Positions 30,415-32,191 of a DNA stretch of 32,191 bases are shown one piece after another (position 1 is the first letter of the stretch; each line of letters starts with the position of its first letter). Made by a program: the position numbers and the translations under genes. This stretch comes from Bordetella parapertussis (GTDB lineage: Bacteria; Pseudomonadota; Gammaproteobacteria; Burkholderiales; Burkholderiaceae_C): assembly GCA_945878355.1 (NCBI GenBank), contig CAMCTC010000052.1, positions 1-32,191 of the forward strand. The letters run 5' to 3'. The notes under the pieces are model-generated. The model saw only the letters and a program-made list of their open reading frames with translations, ran no database searches and had not been told where the DNA came from.

Positions 30415-31674
30415 TTGACCTCCCCCGCTGATTCACGCCAGACCTGGCTGCAGGCTTACCAATCGGTTCGCCAGCATTCGCAGCAACTCACCGAAGGCCT
30501 GAGCGCCGAAGACCAGTCGCTGCAATCGATGCCGGAGGCCAGCCCCAGCAAATGGCACCTGGCCCACACCACCTGGTTTTTCGAGACCCTGGTGCTGCAA
30601 GCCCATGCCCCCGGCTACCAAGCGGTCGATTCGCGCTGGGCCCGGCTGTTCAATTCGTATTACGAGTCGCTGGGACCACGACACCCGCGGCCACAGCGTG
30701 GGCTGCTCAGCCGGCCCTCGCTGGCCGAGGTCTGGCAGTACCGATTACAGGTCGACGACGCGATGCAGCGCTTCATCACCAGCGCCGGCGCCGCGGCCTG
30801 GTCCGCCGCCGCCGACACGCTGAGGCTGGGCCTGCACCATGAGCAGCAACACCAGGAACTGCTGTTGACCGACATCCTGCATGCGTTCTCGCTCAACCCG
30901 TTGCGGCCAGCCTATGCGCCAGTCCCCGAGCGGCTGCCCGACACCACCAGTTCGCCGCTGCGCTGGCTGTCAATGGCAGGCGGCCCGGCACAGGTCGGCC
31001 ACGAAGGCTCAGGTTCGGGCTCGGGCTTCGGCTTCGACAACGAGCGGCCTCGCCACACCTGCTGGCTCGCACCCCATGCGCTGGCCTCGCGGCTGGTGAA
31101 CTGTGCCGAGTACGCCGATTTCATCGCCGACGGCGGCTACCGCCGGGCATCGCTGTGGTTGTCCGACGGCTGGGCCGAAGTCCAGGCGCGAGGCTGGCAA
31201 GCCCCGGCGTATTGGTTGGCGAAGGCCGACGACGGCAGCCACAGCGAGGGCTATGACCAGTTCACGCTGCACGGCGTGCAGGCTTTGAACCCCGCCGCGC
31301 CGGTCTGTCATTTGAGCGCTTACGAAGCCGCGGCCTATGCGGCTTGGGCTGACGCGAGGTTGCCGACAGAGTTCGAGTGGGAGCATGCCGCTGCGCAGCA
31401 GTCCGGCGCCGACTCGACGCCGCTGCAGCAACTCCAGGGCCAAGCCTGGCAATGGACGGCCTCGGCTTACGCGCCCTACCCGGGGTTCCGGCCGCTGGCC
31501 GGACCAGCGGCCGAGTACAACGGCAAGTTCATGGTCAACCAGCTGGTGTTGCGCGGCAGCAGCCTGGCCACGCCGCCCGGCCACGCCAGGCTGAGCTACC
31601 GCAACTTCTTCCCGCCCGCAGCGCGCTGGCAATTCAGCGGCCTGCGGCTGGCGCGCGACGGGGCCTCGGCTTGA
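30415..31674 (+). CDS. egtB: ergothioneine biosynthesis protein EgtB (sulfoxide synthase)
   Basis: A 419-residue non-haem iron enzyme that joins a thiol (gamma-glutamylcysteine or cysteine) to hercynine through oxygen-dependent C-S bond formation. The N-terminal DinB-like domain has KWHLAHTTWFFE (H51) and HHEQQHQE (H142, H146), the three-histidine iron site. The C-terminal formylglycine-generating-enzyme-like domain has VCHLSAYEAAAYAAWA, RLPTEFEWEHAA, LRGSSLATP and RLSYRNFFPP. A Gly/Ser/Phe run (GSGSGSGFGF) interrupts the start of the second domain. No in-frame ATG fits; the TTG at 30415 is the only sensible start. The next gene is egtD, overlapping by four bases. Confidence 0.92.
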   Translation: MTSPADSRQTWLQAYQSVRQHSQQLTEGLSAEDQSLQSMPEASPSKWHLAHTTWFFETLVLQAHAPGYQAVDSRWARLFNSYYESLGPRHPRPQRGLLSRPSLAEVWQYRLQVDDAMQRFITSAGAAAWSAAADTLRLGLHHEQQHQELLLTDILHAFSLNPLRPAYAPVPERLPDTTSSPLRWLSMAGGPAQVGHEGSGSGSGFGFDNERPRHTCWLAPHALASRLVNCAEYADFIADGGYRRASLWLSDGWAEVQARGWQAPAYWLAKADDGSHSEGYDQFTLHGVQALNPAAPVCHLSAYEAAAYAAWADARLPTEFEWEHAAAQQSGADSTPLQQLQGQAWQWTASAYAPYPGFRPLAGPAAEYNGKFMVNQLVLRGSSLATPPGHARLSYRNFFPPAARWQFSGLRLARDGASA

Positions 31675-32191
31675 GCGCGACCGGCGTCCATCGACCTGAA
31701 CCCAGCGCCGAGGGCTTCGGCCGCGCGCTGCGCGATGGTTTGCGCAGTGAGCCGCGCGGGGTCGCGCCCAAGTACTTTTACGACCGTCAGGGCTCGGCGC
31801 TGTTCGACCGCATCTGCGAGTTGCCCGAGTACTACCCCACCCGCACCGAGTTCGCGATCCTGCGCCAGCACGCCGCCGAGATGGCCGAATGCATAGGCCC
31901 GCAGGCCGAGCTGATCGAGTTCGGCGCCGGCTCGCTACAGAAAATCCGCTTGCTGCTCGGCGCGCTGCAACGTCCGGCGCGATTCGTGCCGATCGACATC
32001 TCGGCTGAACACCTGCACGCGGAGTCGCAGCGCTTGGCCGCCGAACACCCCGGCCTGCTGGTGTTGCCGCTGGCGGGCGACTTCAGCGCCGAACTCGCGC
32101 TGCCGCCGCCGGCGCCCGGCAGCGTGCGCCGGGTCGGTTTCTTCCCGGGCTCATCGATCGGCAACTTCGCGCCGGCCGACGCGCTGCTGTT
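31671..32191 (+). CDS. egtD: L-histidine N-alpha-methyltransferase EgtD (3' end outside window)
   Basis: The first about 173 codons of a SAM-dependent methyltransferase that trimethylates histidine to hercynine, the first step of ergothioneine synthesis. Recognisable segments are KYFYDRQGSALFDRICELPE (the EgtD entry motif), YYPTRTE, the SAM-binding IEFGAGSLQKIRLLL, FVPIDISAEHL and GFFPGSSIGNF. The TTG at 31671 overlaps the egtB stop as TTGA, and no ATG is available nearby, so the two proteins are co-translated. The reading frame is open to the last base. The gene pair lacks egtA and egtC in the visible part. Confidence 0.92.
   Translation, partial: MSATGVHRPEPSAEGFGRALRDGLRSEPRGVAPKYFYDRQGSALFDRICELPEYYPTRTEFAILRQHAAEMAECIGPQAELIEFGAGSLQKIRLLLGALQRPARFVPIDISAEHLHAESQRLAAEHPGLLVLPLAGDFSAELALPPPAPGSVRRVGFFPGSSIGNFAPADALL

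Noticed and set aside
30402..30431. Nine-codon open frame (ATG at 30402) overlapping the egtB start
   Set aside because: It is out of frame with egtB and too short to support as a gene without conservation data, although it contains the only ATG near the egtB start.
30197..30436. 80-codon N-terminal extension of the hemolysin III-like protein
   Set aside because: The extension has no membrane helix or family similarity, and the GTG at 30196 gives the normal family length with a ribosome binding site.
1..32191. CRISPR arrays, insertion sequences, prophage or defence islands
   Set aside because: No regularly spaced repeats, transposase, integrase, phage structural or defence-type genes were found on either strand.

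Overview
The window is 32.2 kb of very GC-rich DNA with dense, mostly housekeeping gene content. The gene families (two-domain chromate transporter, second-type IF-1, PEP-CTERM protein, PurU, proteobacterial EgtB/EgtD), the strong G/C bias at third codon positions and the short GC-palindromic intergenic elements point to a betaproteobacterium of the order Burkholderiales, probably near the Rubrivivax/Leptothrix/Comamonadaceae group. That placement is inferred from gene content, not from a database search.

Layout. 1-4656 (+): the end of a RavA-type MoxR AAA+ ATPase, its VWA partner ViaA, an aldo/keto reductase and a chromate transporter. 4681-9245 (-): a dipeptide/oligopeptide-type ABC transporter (two permeases, two ATPases, no binding protein) split by a translation initiation factor IF-1 gene behind a 389-bp leader. 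9363-12352 (+): an aldehyde dehydrogenase, a ribbon-helix-helix/PIN toxin-antitoxin pair and a short-chain dehydrogenase whose stop codon lies in a 13-bp tandem repeat. 12423-16430 (-): an aromatic/aspartate aminotransferase, a glutathione peroxidase, an EamA permease and the lysophospholipid transporter LplT. 16660-19640 (+): alanine racemase, RadA and a small membrane protein. 19684-20229 (-): a PEP-CTERM exported protein with a clear terminator. 20515-24991 (+): ilvE, a CHCC zinc-finger protein, purU, an NTF2-like protein, a YheT-type hydrolase and a conserved hypothetical. 25032-25562 (-): a membrane-anchored cytochrome c. 25720-25794 (+): tRNA-Arg(CCG). 25887-27581 (-): a fused dihydroxyacetone kinase. 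27788-29522 (+): RlpA and a Phd/PIN toxin-antitoxin pair. 29549-30196 (-): a hemolysin III-type membrane protein. 30415-end (+): egtB and the start of egtD, for ergothioneine synthesis.

Most of the window is core metabolism. No phage, IS element, CRISPR array or defence island is visible. The accessory parts are the two PIN-domain toxin-antitoxin modules and the palindromic intergenic elements. The observations most worth following are: a roughly 24-residue Gly/Pro-rich insertion in RadA whose DNA is a run of palindromes; a set of genes (purU, radA, rlpA, possibly dppB) whose -10 box lies only 5-10 nt before the start codon with no ribosome binding site, which suggests leaderless mRNAs; and the IF-1 gene lying inside an ABC transporter cluster. 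I did not find strong evidence for an entirely new multi-gene system.
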